Source of the DNA: Physcomitrium patens
Taxonomy: Eukaryota > Streptophyta > Bryopsida > Funariales > Funariaceae
Length of the DNA stretch: 64,000 bases
Direction: 5' to 3'
Assembly (NCBI RefSeq): GCF_000002425.4
Contig: NC_037258.1
Coordinates: 5,432,033 to 5,496,032, forward strand
The first letter of the stretch is position 1. Each line of letters begins with the position of its first letter. The notes under the pieces are model-generated. The model worked only from the letters and a program-made list of their open reading frames with translations, ran no database searches and was not told where the DNA came from. This document shows, in pieces, positions 47,996 to 56,865 of the stretch. Made by a program: the position numbers and the translations under genes.

Positions 47996-48993
47996 AAAAT
48001 AAACGCGCCCCTAGTCTTGATAATACGTCGATTTTGCTTCTTGGAGCAGTTTCCAACTTTGTGGCCTTCTTCACCGCAATACAAGCATAGACCTTCCTCC
48101 ATACGCCGCTTTTTTTCTTCTAGAGTAAGAGATTTGACATGTAACGCATCAATTTGCATGTCTTTTACCTCTGAATGTGAATTCACGCTGCTTGCCAACA
48201 TAGTTGGGGTGTGGCGAACCGTAAGTTGTCTTGAACGTTGGTCTTGGCGACGTTAAAATAGGCGGTTATCGCACTTCACAGCTTGGCTAATAGCTTCGTT
48301 GAGGGTTTGCGGATCAGGAAGAGTTAACAGCAAATCCTTCACGTCGTCCCTTAAACCCCAATAGAATTGACTCATCAACGCTTCTTCGTCCCAATTGATG
48401 TCACATGCTAATTGCCTGAAGTTCGATGCATAGACTAATGTAGAACGCATCCCTTGTCATAGTGACCGAATCTTTGTTGTAGCCCATCGAACCTTATCGT
48501 GTTCACCAAATGCTTCCGCAAACGCCTCCAAAATGGTTTCAAAGTTGTTTAGTATGGACGATCGTTTCTCAAACAAAGGAGCAAACCATGATAGAGCTTG
48601 TCCTGTAAGTAAGGTTCCAACAAGTCCAACACGTGACTCCTCCGTTGGATAGTCTTCGGGTTGTAAAACTGTTATCAATTTGATTTGGTTGACGAATCCT
48701 CGAAACTTGGAATGTGTACCATCGAACTTGTCCGGAAGGCTAACTCGGGGCTCCTTATGTTGTAGAATCAGCGGTGCTTGTCGAACTTGAGGCAAAGTTG
48801 CTTCTCCAAGTATAGAAGTTTGAGGCTGGTGCAACCTAGATTGTGCCATCCCAGATGCTCCATCATTATGAAGCCTTGCCACGACTCCTTCAATCTCTGT
48901 AGTTCTTTGCGATAACGTAGTGAGGGCATTCATGATAGCAACTAACTTGGACTCTGAACTTTCCGTCATACTAATGTCTTGGCTCCCGACCAT
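47968..48993 (-). pseudogene. gag: Chr-4 gag
   Basis: ATG 48993 opens the frame. Gag reads through VSLPDKFDGTHSKFRGFV, ALSWFAPLFEKRSS and KDLLLTLPDPQTLNEAI to a CCHC zinc knuckle (CLYCGEEGHKVGNC, near 48088-48047), and stops at TAG after EDAQPQ. Only two internal stops are present (near 48454 and 48252), the first shared with Chr-5. Pol follows in the -1 frame, overlapping the end of gag. Confidence 0.9.
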
Positions 48994-49260
48994 TCGAAGA
49001 GAAGGATAGAAATGACTCTACAAGAAGACAATATTGGTTTAGGGGAGGGTACTCCGCAACCTCTAAAATGCCTTAAGAGCTTCAAGAGAAGGAATAATCC
49101 ACTCTCTCCAAGAAGGATAAGACTCCAATATTGTAACAAAAGAAGTATCAGTTTAGAGGAGGGTAATCCGCAACCTCTAAAGTGCTAGTACACTTCCAAG
49201 CAGAGGGGTAATCCACACTCTAACAAAGAAGAAACTAGCTTTGATATCTAAGTTGAGTGA

Positions 49261-49273
49261 AGTCTCGACAAAC
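49261..49273 (-). promoter_or_regulatory. Chr-4 primer-binding site, self-priming type
   Basis: The element strand directly after the 5' LTR reads GTTTGTCGAGACT. The LTR segment at 49410-49398, 32 bp after the TATA box start, reads AGTCTCGACAACA. The two are complementary at 11 of 13 positions. No tRNA-type TGG site abuts the LTR. Confidence 0.7.
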
Positions 49274-49742
49274 TGTCACGGACACAGAATACAGACTTGA
49301 TATCTACCAAGAAGTTCAAGAAGAACTGGCAAGAACTAGATTAATCAAATGAATACAAGAACAACACTAGAGGGGTGAGCTAGAGCTCCAAGAGATATGT
49401 TGTCGAGACTGAAGAACTCTTCAGCCTCGATTCCAATATATACTCCTATTTAGGAAGCTTCTCAAGCAACTTCTACCAACTAATAAGCTTCTAGAAGGTT
49501 CTAGAGACTTGCTTCTAGAAGGTTCTAGAAACTTATCTCTAGAAGGTTCTAAGGACTATGTCCCTAATATCTTCTACCAACTAAGAAGCTTCTAGAAGGT
49601 TCTAGAGACTTGCTTCTAGAAGGTTCTAGAAGCTTGTCTCTAGAAGGTTCTAGAAACTTGACTCTAGAAGGTTCTAAAAACTTGTCTCTAGAAGGTTCTA
49701 GAAACTTGTCTCTAGAAGGTTCTAAGGACTATGTCCCTTACA
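49274..49742 (-). repeat. Chr-4 5' LTR
   Basis: Starts TGTAAGGGACATAG and ends GTGACA on the element strand. It has nine heat-shock-element modules, TATATA at 49437-49442, and a dyad at the predicted start. Confidence 0.93.
49485..49730 (-). promoter_or_regulatory. Heat-shock-element array in the Chr-4 5' LTR (nine modules)
   Basis: Nine CTAGAAGGTTCTAG/A modules. They form two blocks separated by a second copy of the LTR-start phrase (TATGTCCCTAATATC), so the U3 start was duplicated. The array ends about 45 bp from the TATA box. Confidence 0.75.
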
Positions 49743-49916
49743 GCCAAACTATGAGAGTCGTAAGTCAAGGGGTCAAACTTTGAGAGTCGTAAGCCAAGGG
49801 GCCAAACTATGAGAATTATAAGTCAAGGAGCCAGACTATGAGAGTCGTAAGCCAAGAGGCCAAATTATGAGAGTCGTAAGCCAAGGGGCCAGACTGTGAG
49901 AGTCGTATGCCAGGGC
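49743..49916 (+). repeat. 29-bp tandem repeats, last six units
   Basis: Continuation of the array at 43440-43535, giving nine units in the OTA-1 3' LTR against one in the 5' LTR. Confidence 0.85.
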
Positions 49917-50369
49917 AAGCTTGGTGCTACTTCTTTTTGTTTCTCTGTTGTTGACGAGTAATTCATAGTTTTTGAATACTGAGAAGTTAGTCTGAAATGC
50001 CATATTGTGAGAGTCGTAAGCCAAGATATTAAATTTTGTGTGATGAATTGAGAAACTGAATACAATAGGTAAGTTAGAGATCAGTAATTGAATATATATA
50101 AACCACAAAGAGAGTAAGTGGGAGATGAACGGATAAGAATATAAAAGTATTGTTGAATTGATAGTCATAGAATGGATTATGTGTTGAATTAAGATGGAAG
50201 TAGTAAGCCTTGGTGTTTTGTAGTTTGATAATTGATTTCAGATAGCTCGAGTACAGTCAATTGTAACACTAACAGACCCAATTCATATAACCAATCTTTT
50301 TCCGTGTTTGAACCTAACTCTATTAGTTTAATTGCTTTTGTATACTAAAGCTTGAATACAATGAGAACA
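49743..50369 (+). repeat. OTA-1 3' LTR, second part
   Basis: Continues the LTR after Chr-4 and matches 15510-15980 to its end CAATGAGAACA. Confidence 0.88.
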
Positions 50370-50370
50370 G

Positions 50371-50850
50371 TAGAAGCAGATCAAAATTTTGAAGATTTTT
50401 ATAATAAATCAAGCTTTATCTAAGGTTGCATCTATTTCAATATCCTAATGGATTTACTTAAGTTAGATTCATATGCACACTTCTATCAAGAAATATTCTT
50501 TCTTGGTTTGTACCTTTAATAAAAAAGAATTTACAATTATTTTATGATTTAGATTCATTCTTAAAATTATTTATGGCCTTATTTAGAGAAAGTGATAAAA
50601 AAAGAGTAGCAAAGACTAAAATCTTATCTTTACAATAAAAATCATGGTGAGCTATTATATATGTTGTTGAATTCCAAAACCTCACTTATAATATGGACTA
50701 GAATGACAAAGTTCTTATCAATCAATTTTTATATGCATTGAAGAATAATATCAAAGATTTGTCATTGATAATATGAAAGGTAAAAAGTCATTTGTTATCT
50801 TCTAGAGATGTTATGCATGAAGCAATTTCTTTAAATATAGCAATTGAAGA
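50371..50850 (+). pseudogene. gag: Chr-3 gag, second part
   Basis: Resumes with RSRSKF-RFL and continues with ILSWFVPLIKKN and NQFLYALKNNIKDLS, aligned with ALSWFAPLFEKRSS and KDLLLTLP in Chr-4. Many stops are present. Homology then passes directly to the middle of the protease, so the zinc knuckle and protease active site are missing. Confidence 0.6.
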
Positions 50851-51158
50851 TCATAATAGCATAGTAATATTTAATATAATAAGATCTTCATGTAATCTAG
50901 TTATTTTAAAATTATCTTAATTAAAAAATATAATCTTTAGATAGATTGGATTTCTTGTGACCTTAATTTTTTTGATAGTTTAATCCAAAATCTTGTTAGT
51001 CAAATAGAAATATATAAGTCTAGTACATCCAAATCTTTATTGATAGGTGCAAGAACTTTCATGCATGCTATTAAAAAATGGTAATTTTTTGCTGTGTATG
51101 CAATGTCCATTTTTGATGGTGAAAAGACCTCAAATAATATTTCTAGCTAGTATCCGGG
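50851..51158 (+). pseudogene. pol: Chr-3 protease C-terminal part
   Basis: VIFNIIRSSCNLVILKLS corresponds to IIFNIIRTPSNPVILGLSW in Chr-5. It runs to the Chr-5 insertion point after NISS-Y. The catalytic DSG is deleted. Confidence 0.6.
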
Positions 51159-51550
51159 TGTTAGGAACATAATTCTTAGAACCTTCTAGAGACAAGTTTC
51201 TACAACCTTCTAGAAGCAAGTCTCTAGAACCTTCTAGAAGCTTCTTAGTTAGTAGAAGATATTAGAGACATAGTCCTTAGAACCTTCTAGAGATAAGTTT
51301 CTAGAACCTTCTAGAAGCAAGTCTCTAGAACCTTCTAGAAGCTTCCTAGTTAGTAGAAGTTGCTTAAGAAGCTTCCTAAATAGAAGTATATATTAGAATC
51401 GAGGCTGAAGAGTTCTTCAGTCTCGACAACATATCTCTTGGAGCTCTAGCTCACCTCTCTGGTGTTGTTCTCATCTGATTAATCTAGTTCTTGTTAGTTC
51501 TTCCTAAACTACTTGTTAGATCTCGAGTCTGTATTTCTGTGTCCGTGACA
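51159..51550 (+). repeat. Chr-5 5' LTR
   Basis: U3 begins TGTTAGGAACATAA and carries six heat-shock-element modules. TATATAT is at 51387-51393, and the dyad CTGAAGAGTTCTTCAG is at 51405-51420. The predicted transcript start AGTCTCGACAACA is at 51419-51431. U5 ends GTCCGTGACA. Confidence 0.93.
51175..51346 (+). promoter_or_regulatory. Heat-shock-element array in the Chr-5 5' LTR (six modules)
   Basis: Six CTAGAACCTTCTAG-like modules, three in each of two blocks, because the U3 start is duplicated (TTAGAGACATAGTCCTTAG at 51269). One module is mutated (TCTACAACCTTCTAG). The array ends about 40 bp before the TATA box. Confidence 0.75.
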
Positions 51551-51563
51551 TGTTGTCGAGACT
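51551..51563 (+). promoter_or_regulatory. Chr-5 primer-binding site, self-priming type
   Basis: TGTTGTCGAGACT starts at the first base after the 5' LTR. It is the exact 13-base reverse complement of AGTCTCGACAACA at 51419-51431, which begins 32 bp downstream of the TATA box start. In Tf1 of fission yeast the first 11 bases of the transcript anneal to such a site and prime reverse transcription. No tRNA complement abuts the LTR. Confidence 0.8.
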
Positions 51564-51854
51564 TCACTCACCTCAGATATCAGAGCTAGTTTCTTCTTTG
51601 TTAGAGTGTGGATTACCCCTCTGCTTGGAAGTGTACTAGCACTTTAGAGGTTGCGGATTACCCTCCTCTAAACTGATACTTCTTTTGTTACAATATTGGA
51701 GTCTTATTCTTCTTGGAGAGAGTGGATTACCCCTTTTTTTGAAGCTCTTAAGGCATTTTAGAGGTTGCGGAGTACCCTCCTCTAAACCAATATTGTCTTC
51801 TTGTAGAATCATTTCTATCCTTCTCTTAGAATAGCCGGGGGCCAAGACATTAGT

Positions 51855-52856
51855 ATGACAGAAAGTTCAGAGTCCAAGTTAGTTGCTATCATGAATGCCC
51901 TCACTACGTTATCGCAAAGAACTACAGAGATTGAAGGAGTCGTGGCAAGGCTTCATAATGATGGAGCATCTGGGATGGCACAATCTAGGTTGCACCAGCC
52001 TCAAACTTCTACACTTGGAGAAGTAACTTTGCCTCAAGTTTGACAAGCACCGCTAATTCTACAACTTAAGGAGCCCCGAGTTAGCCTTCCAAACAATTTC
52101 GATGGTACACGTTCCAAGTTTTGAGGATTTATCAACCAAATCAAGTTGATAACAGTTTTATAGTCCGAACGCTATCCAACAAAGGAGTCACGTATTGGAC
52201 TTATTGGAACCTTACTTACAGGACAAGCTCTATCATGGTTTGCTCCTTTGTTTGAGAAACGATCGTCCATACTAAACAACTTTGAAACCTTTTTGGAGGC
52301 GTTTGCAGAAGCATTTGGGGAACACAACAAGATTCGATGGGCTACAACAAAGATTCGGTCACTATGACAAGGGATGCGCTCTACATCAGTCTATGCATCA
52401 GACTTCAGGTAATTAGCATGCGACATCAATTAGGATGAAGAAGCGTTGATGAGTCAATTCTATTGGAGTTTAAGAAATGATGTGAAGGATTTGCTGTTAA
52501 CTCTTCCTGATCTACAAACGCTCAACGAAGCTATTAGCCAAGCTATGAAGTGCGATAACCGCCTATTTCAACACCGACAAGATCAACGTTCAAAACAACA
52601 TATGATTCACTATGCTCCAACTATGTCGGCAAGGAGTGTGAATTCACATTCAGAGGTAGAAGACATGCAAATTGATGTGGTACGTGCCAAACCTCTTACT
52701 CTACAAGAAAAAAAGCGGCGTATGGAGGAAGGTCTATGCTTGTATTGCGGTGAAGAAGGCCACAAAGTTGGAAACTGTCCCAAGAAGTAAAATCGATGTA
52801 TTGTCAAGACTAGAGGCACGTTTATTCAGGAAAATGAGGATGCCCAGCTACAATAG
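51855..52856 (+). pseudogene. gag: Chr-5 gag
   Basis: ATG 51855 starts MTESSESKLVAIMNAL. The frame shows ALSWFAPLFEKRSS, QFYWSLRNDVKDLLLTLP and the zinc knuckle CLYCGEEGHKVGNC (near 52732-52773), and ends at TAG 52854 after EDAQLQ. About eight in-frame stops occur and no indel. One stop (IRSL-QGMRS, near 52366) is shared with Chr-4. Pol overlaps in the -1 frame. Confidence 0.88.
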
Positions 52857-55800
52857 GAACCATGCGGCTGGACAGTGAAATATCGCAACAACAACAAGAT
52901 TCTTTTCTTTCCGCTCAACCTGCCCTTTGTTTTACAATCTCTTTATTTATTGGCCCTCAGAAATTGAGAACCTTAGCATTATTAGATTTAAGAGCATCTG
53001 CTTGTTTCTTAGACGAAGAATTTGTGAAGTATCATAAGATCCCTTTAGTACAAAAATCCAAACTTGTTCACGTTGAGGTCATAGATGGGCGACCTTTACT
53101 ATCTGGTAGTGTCACCCATAAATCAAAACCTATAGAAGTGACGTTTAAGGGCCATAGTAGTCATATTATTTTCAATATTATTAGAACCCCATCAAATCCT
53201 GTTATTCTTGGTCTTTCCTGGTTGGAAAAGCATAACCCATCTATAGATTGGAAGTTATGGAAGATGACCTTTTCCACAAAACCACCCAAGAGCAAGCCTA
53301 GTAGAAAACCCCGAATAGAGAAATCCTTATTTATTGGAGCAAGAGTATTTATAAGATTGTCTAAGGGAGGCACATCGTTTGTCATTTATGCGGCTCCAAC
53401 TACCGGAGAGAAGATCTCGATAGCAAGTATACCGGAGCAATATAAGGATTTTAAAGACGTGTTTCAAAAGAAAAATACCAACATGCTATCAGAACACAGA
53501 CCATATGATTGCGTCATAGACTTACAGGAAGGAGCACAACCACCTTTTGGCCCAATCTACAATCTATCGCAGATGGAGTTGGCAGAGTTACACAAGTACA
53601 TCGATGAGAATCTAGCCAAGAACTTCATCCGCCATTCAAAATCGTCAACTGGAGCACCCATCTTATTTGTGAAGAAGAAAGATGGCTTGTTGCGGATGTG
53701 CATGGACTATCGAGGCCTCATTAAGATAACAAAGAAGAATCATTATCCGTTACCCTTGATTTCTGGTCTCTTAGAACAACTTGGACGTGCAAGGATCTTT
53801 ACAAAAATTGATCTAACGAGAGCTTACAACCTTGTATGAATCAAGGAAGGAGATGAGTGGAAGACAACATTTCGTACAAGGTATGGCTATTTTGAGTATA
53901 ATGTCATGTCCTTTGGTCTTACCAATGCTCCAGCGGTCTTTCAACATATGATGAATGACATTTTCCGAGAGTACCTTGATGATTTTGTTGTCATCTATTT
54001 GGATGATATTTTGATATTCTCCAAAAATGAGGAAGAGCATGAAAAACATGTTCGTTTGATCTTGAAGAAACTATGCAAGCGAGGATTATATGCCAAGTTG
54101 GAGAAGTGTATATTTCACCAAATAGAGATGGAATTTCTGGGGTTCATTGCGACTACAAAAGGCTTGAAGATGGATCCCAAGAAAGTGGAAGCAATCGTGT
54201 CCTAGGAGGTTTCAAAGACGGTGAGGGACGTACAATGCTTTCTTAGCTTTACCAACTTCTATCGGAACTTCATCAAGAATTACTCTCAAGTTGCTGCTCC
54301 TCTCACTCGGTTGACATGCAAGGATAAGCTGGAATGGGGACCTCTAGCAGAAAAGGCGTTTCAAAACCTGAAGACCGCATTTACTACAGCTCCAATCTTG
54401 GTACATCTAGATTTTACAAAGGCCTTCTATTGAGAGACTGATGCTTCAGATTTTGCTTTGGGAGCTGTACTTTCACAAATGGGAGAAGACAAGAAGCTCC
54501 ATCTGGTTGCATTCTATTCTCGAAAGTTTTCTACTGTTGAAATCAATTATGAGATCCACGATAAGGAATTTCTTGCTATAGTGGATTCTTTCCAAGAATG
54601 GCGTCATTTTCTTGAAGGAGCTGCACATCCAGTGATCGTATATACAGATCACAAGATTGGAGTATTTCATGTCGGCTCGAGTTCTAAATCAACGTCAAGC
54701 TCGGTGGAATATGTTGCTATCTAGGTTCGATTATATTATCACTTATCAACCTGAAAAGCAGCAAGGATTATCTGATACCTTATCGAGGAGATCGTATCTT
54801 GTACCAAAGGTTAGAGAAGCAGCATTTGATCAACAATGTATGACGTTGTTGAAGCCAGAGCAATTTCAGCTTTGCGCTACTATTATGCCAATTGATGCTG
54901 ACTTCCTGAATCAGGTACGTGCCGTAACCATTGAAGATTCAGTAGCCATTGATATTAAACAGCATGCCAATGACGACAAGTTTAAGGTGGAGGGAGATCT
55001 TTTATACTTTGAAGAGCAGTTATATATCCCAAAAGGACCAGCACGACTCCGAGTTCTTCAATCTCGCCACAATTTTCCAGCTGCGGGACATTTTGGATTC
55101 AACAAGACCTTGGAGCTTATTTCTCAAGATTTTTGGTGGCCCCAAATGTGGAAGGATGTGAAAGATTTTGTCCTCTCCTTCGACATGTGTTCAAGATCCA
55201 AGAATCCTTGGCATCACCCTTATGGACTCTTACAACCATTATCAATTCCACGTCACCCATGGTCTTCAGTTTCCATGGACTTCATCACGGATCTTCCATC
55301 ATCAAACTCATTTGACAACATCTTTGTCGTGGTAGATCGGCTTACAAAGTTGGCGTACTTTGTTCTTTGCAAGAAGACATTGTCTAGTGAAGTCACAGCA
55401 AGGCTCTTTCTCGATAATGTGTATTGATATCATGGACTACTAGATGATATCGTATCAGATCGAGGAACCCAATTCGTATCAAAGTTTTGGAGATCTCTCT
55501 TTGAGATACTGAAGGTGGATATCAAGCTTTCTTCGGCTTTTCATCCTCAAACTAACGGCCAAATGGAAGAGATGAACTAAGTCTTGGAACAATACTTACG
55601 ATGCAGCATCAACTATCAGCAAGACGATTGGACCACATATTTGCAGCTAGCCAAGTTTGCATATAACAACACCCTCTATGCGTCAACTCAATATACACCA
55701 TTCTTTTCCAACTATGAGTATCATCCAAAGCTTGATTTATTGAGTCCATCAACAAATAACAATCCAACAGCTGAAGGATTTGCAAAACAACTATCAGAGC

Positions 55801-56327
55801 TTCAAAATACATTGAAGCTTCAATTACAATCCACTCAAGAATCCTACAAGACGTCTACAGATAGATTTCGGAATCAAGCATCTACTTTCAAAATTGGAGA
55901 TAAAGCATGGCTTCTTCGACAGAATATCAAGACCAAGCGACTATGTGATAAGTTAGACTATCGAAGATTGGAACCATTTATCATCTAGAAGCAAATCAAT
56001 CCAATGGCGTACCGTCTGGAATTACCGGCTTCTATGAAGGTATATCTAGTCTTTCATGTTTCTTTGTTAGAGCCTTATCGAGAGTCGTCTTTTCCTGGAA
56101 GAGTACAATGTCAGCCACCTAGTATTGAGATCGAGAATCACGAGGAATACGAGGTTGAAAAGGTACTAGATTCACGACGAAGGTGGGGCAAGTTGGAGTA
56201 TCTTATTCATTGGTACGACTACGACATTAATGAGCGAACGTGAGAGCCAGCTGAAAATCTCGTGAATGCGCCGCAAAAGGTACAGGAGTTTCATCAACAA
56301 CATCTTTATAAACCTAAGCTGGTTTGA
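52820..56327 (+). pseudogene. pol: Chr-5 pol: protease, RT, RNase H, integrase, chromodomain
   Basis: The 325-codon piece 52862-53839 covers protease (site region ALLDLRASACFLD, with the usual DSG changed to DLR) and the RT N-terminal half. RT continues at 53906 with SFGLTNAPAVFQHMM and YLDDIL. RNase H ([17 protein letters not shown]) carries a 2-base deletion at about 54652-54657 (HK-LEYF), after which the frame changes. Integrase follows in a 256-codon open piece (54657-55427) with HFGFNKTLELISQDFWWPQM, CSRSKNPW, SMDFITDLP and IVSDRGTQF. The chromodomain EVEKVLDSRRRWGKLEYLIHW (two blocks) lies near 56150-56215. The stop is at 56325. Confidence 0.92.
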
Positions 56328-56363
56328 CGATAGCTTCCTTCTAAAGCTTGCTCACCCAAGAAT

Positions 56364-56378
56364 ATAAGAAAGGAGGAG
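56364..56378 (+). promoter_or_regulatory. Internal purine tract after Chr-5 pol
   Basis: AGAAAGGAGGAGAG stands shortly after the pol stop and about 490 bp before the 3' LTR, the counterpart of the tract in Chr-4. Confidence 0.45.
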
Positions 56379-56488
56379 AGTACCACCAAAATTCATAGAT
56401 AATGTAGTTATTTTTTCCAAAATAAAATAGAATTTTTTCAGTAGCCATAGTTTGGTCTTCTGATACGGATAGCCAAGAGATAGATACT

Positions 56489-56788
56489 ATGTCAGTCAGA
56501 TTATCTCAACCAACTAGCTCACGAAGGCCACCCCAAGATGAAGAATCGCCTACACCATGACGACAACGAAGGATACCGAGTAACCAATCATTGGTGGTTG
56601 TATTTGAGTCCGAGCCTGCTTATGATGGTCAGCCAGAAGGCGTGTTTGCAGGACAATTTCACAATGAGGATACGAAAGTTCATGCTTGGTCAGAAGTTGA
56701 AGGAGTGGGCCACTACCATTGGCTTCAAGGACCGATGAACCACTTGCCTCGTGAACAACAGTTGGAGTTCATAGCAAACGTTATGTGA
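56489..56788 (+). pseudogene. Chr-5 post-pol ORF, about 99 codons, one stop
   Basis: ATG 56489 opens a frame to TGA 56786 with a single internal TGA where Chr-4 has an Arg codon. The protein has an Arg- and Pro-rich start (RLSQPTSSRRPPQDEE), then VVVFESEPAYDGQPEGVFAG, HNEDTKVHAWSEVEGVG and GHYHWLQGPMNHLPREQ. I recognise no domain. The C-terminal block also survives in Chr-1 and Chr-3, so the ORF predates the split of these families. Its place after the integrase is where some retroelements carry an extra or acquired gene. Function not assigned. Confidence 0.55.
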
Positions 56789-56865
56789 CAGATCTTCATT
56801 TTCTTGTGTTGGTACTGATCAACAACATTGCTTCTCAGAGACCTCGAAGCTAAAGAAGGGGGTGA

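Larger units (their letters stand above)
43536..49742 (-). mobile_element. Chr-4, heat-shock-element chromovirus
   Basis: LTRs of 421 bp (43536-43956) and 469 bp (49274-49742) with TG/CA ends frame gag, pol with chromodomain and an extra ORF, all on the minus strand. A perfect GCCAA duplication (43531-43535 and 49743-49747) proves a separate insertion. Pol keeps one frame overall from protease to chromodomain and is interrupted by stops. It is a sister of Chr-5 and shares several lesions with it. Its LTRs carry heat-shock-element arrays, and its primer site is complementary to its own transcript start. Confidence 0.95.
15288..50370 (+). mobile_element. OTA-1, Athila/Tat-like Ty3/gypsy element with five nested insertions
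   Basis: 5' LTR 15289-15980 and 3' LTR 43234-50369 (split by Chr-4) frame gag, protease, RT, RNase H and integrase without a chromodomain. RT phrases (FGLCNA-ATYQRVM) and the integrase zinc-binding wording are typical of the non-chromodomain Athila/Tat branch. The 6-bp repeat TAGAAG flanks it at 15282-15287 and 50371-50376. The gag of Chr-3 rejoins across it. Its own reading frame rejoins across Cop-1, Solo-2 and OTA-2. All genes are inactive. OTA-2 is a second member of the same family. Confidence 0.9.

Noticed and set aside
49743-49916. CRISPR-like look of the 29-bp repeat array
   Set aside because: Units are directly adjacent with no unique spacers, inside an LTR of a eukaryotic retrotransposon.
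14977-51158. Repeat-induced point mutation, suggesting a fungal genome
   Set aside because: C-to-T type decay alone does not show it. The coexistence of chromoviruses, Athila/Tat-like elements and a plant-type copia and LINE favours a plant with methylation-driven decay.
51574-51590. tRNA-iMet-like site AGATATCAGAGCTAG downstream of the Chr-5 5' LTR
   Set aside because: It resembles TGGTATCAGAGC but begins about 24 bases after the LTR, lacks the TGG start and is not conserved at its 3' end in Chr-4 (GATATCAAAGC). The self-complementary site abutting the LTR explains priming better.
52780-52870. Programmed -1 frameshift heptamer in the gag-pol overlap
   Set aside because: The overlap contains GGAAAAT or AGAAAAC, but neither fits the X-XXY-YYZ pattern in the gag frame. 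Kept only as a low-interest observation.
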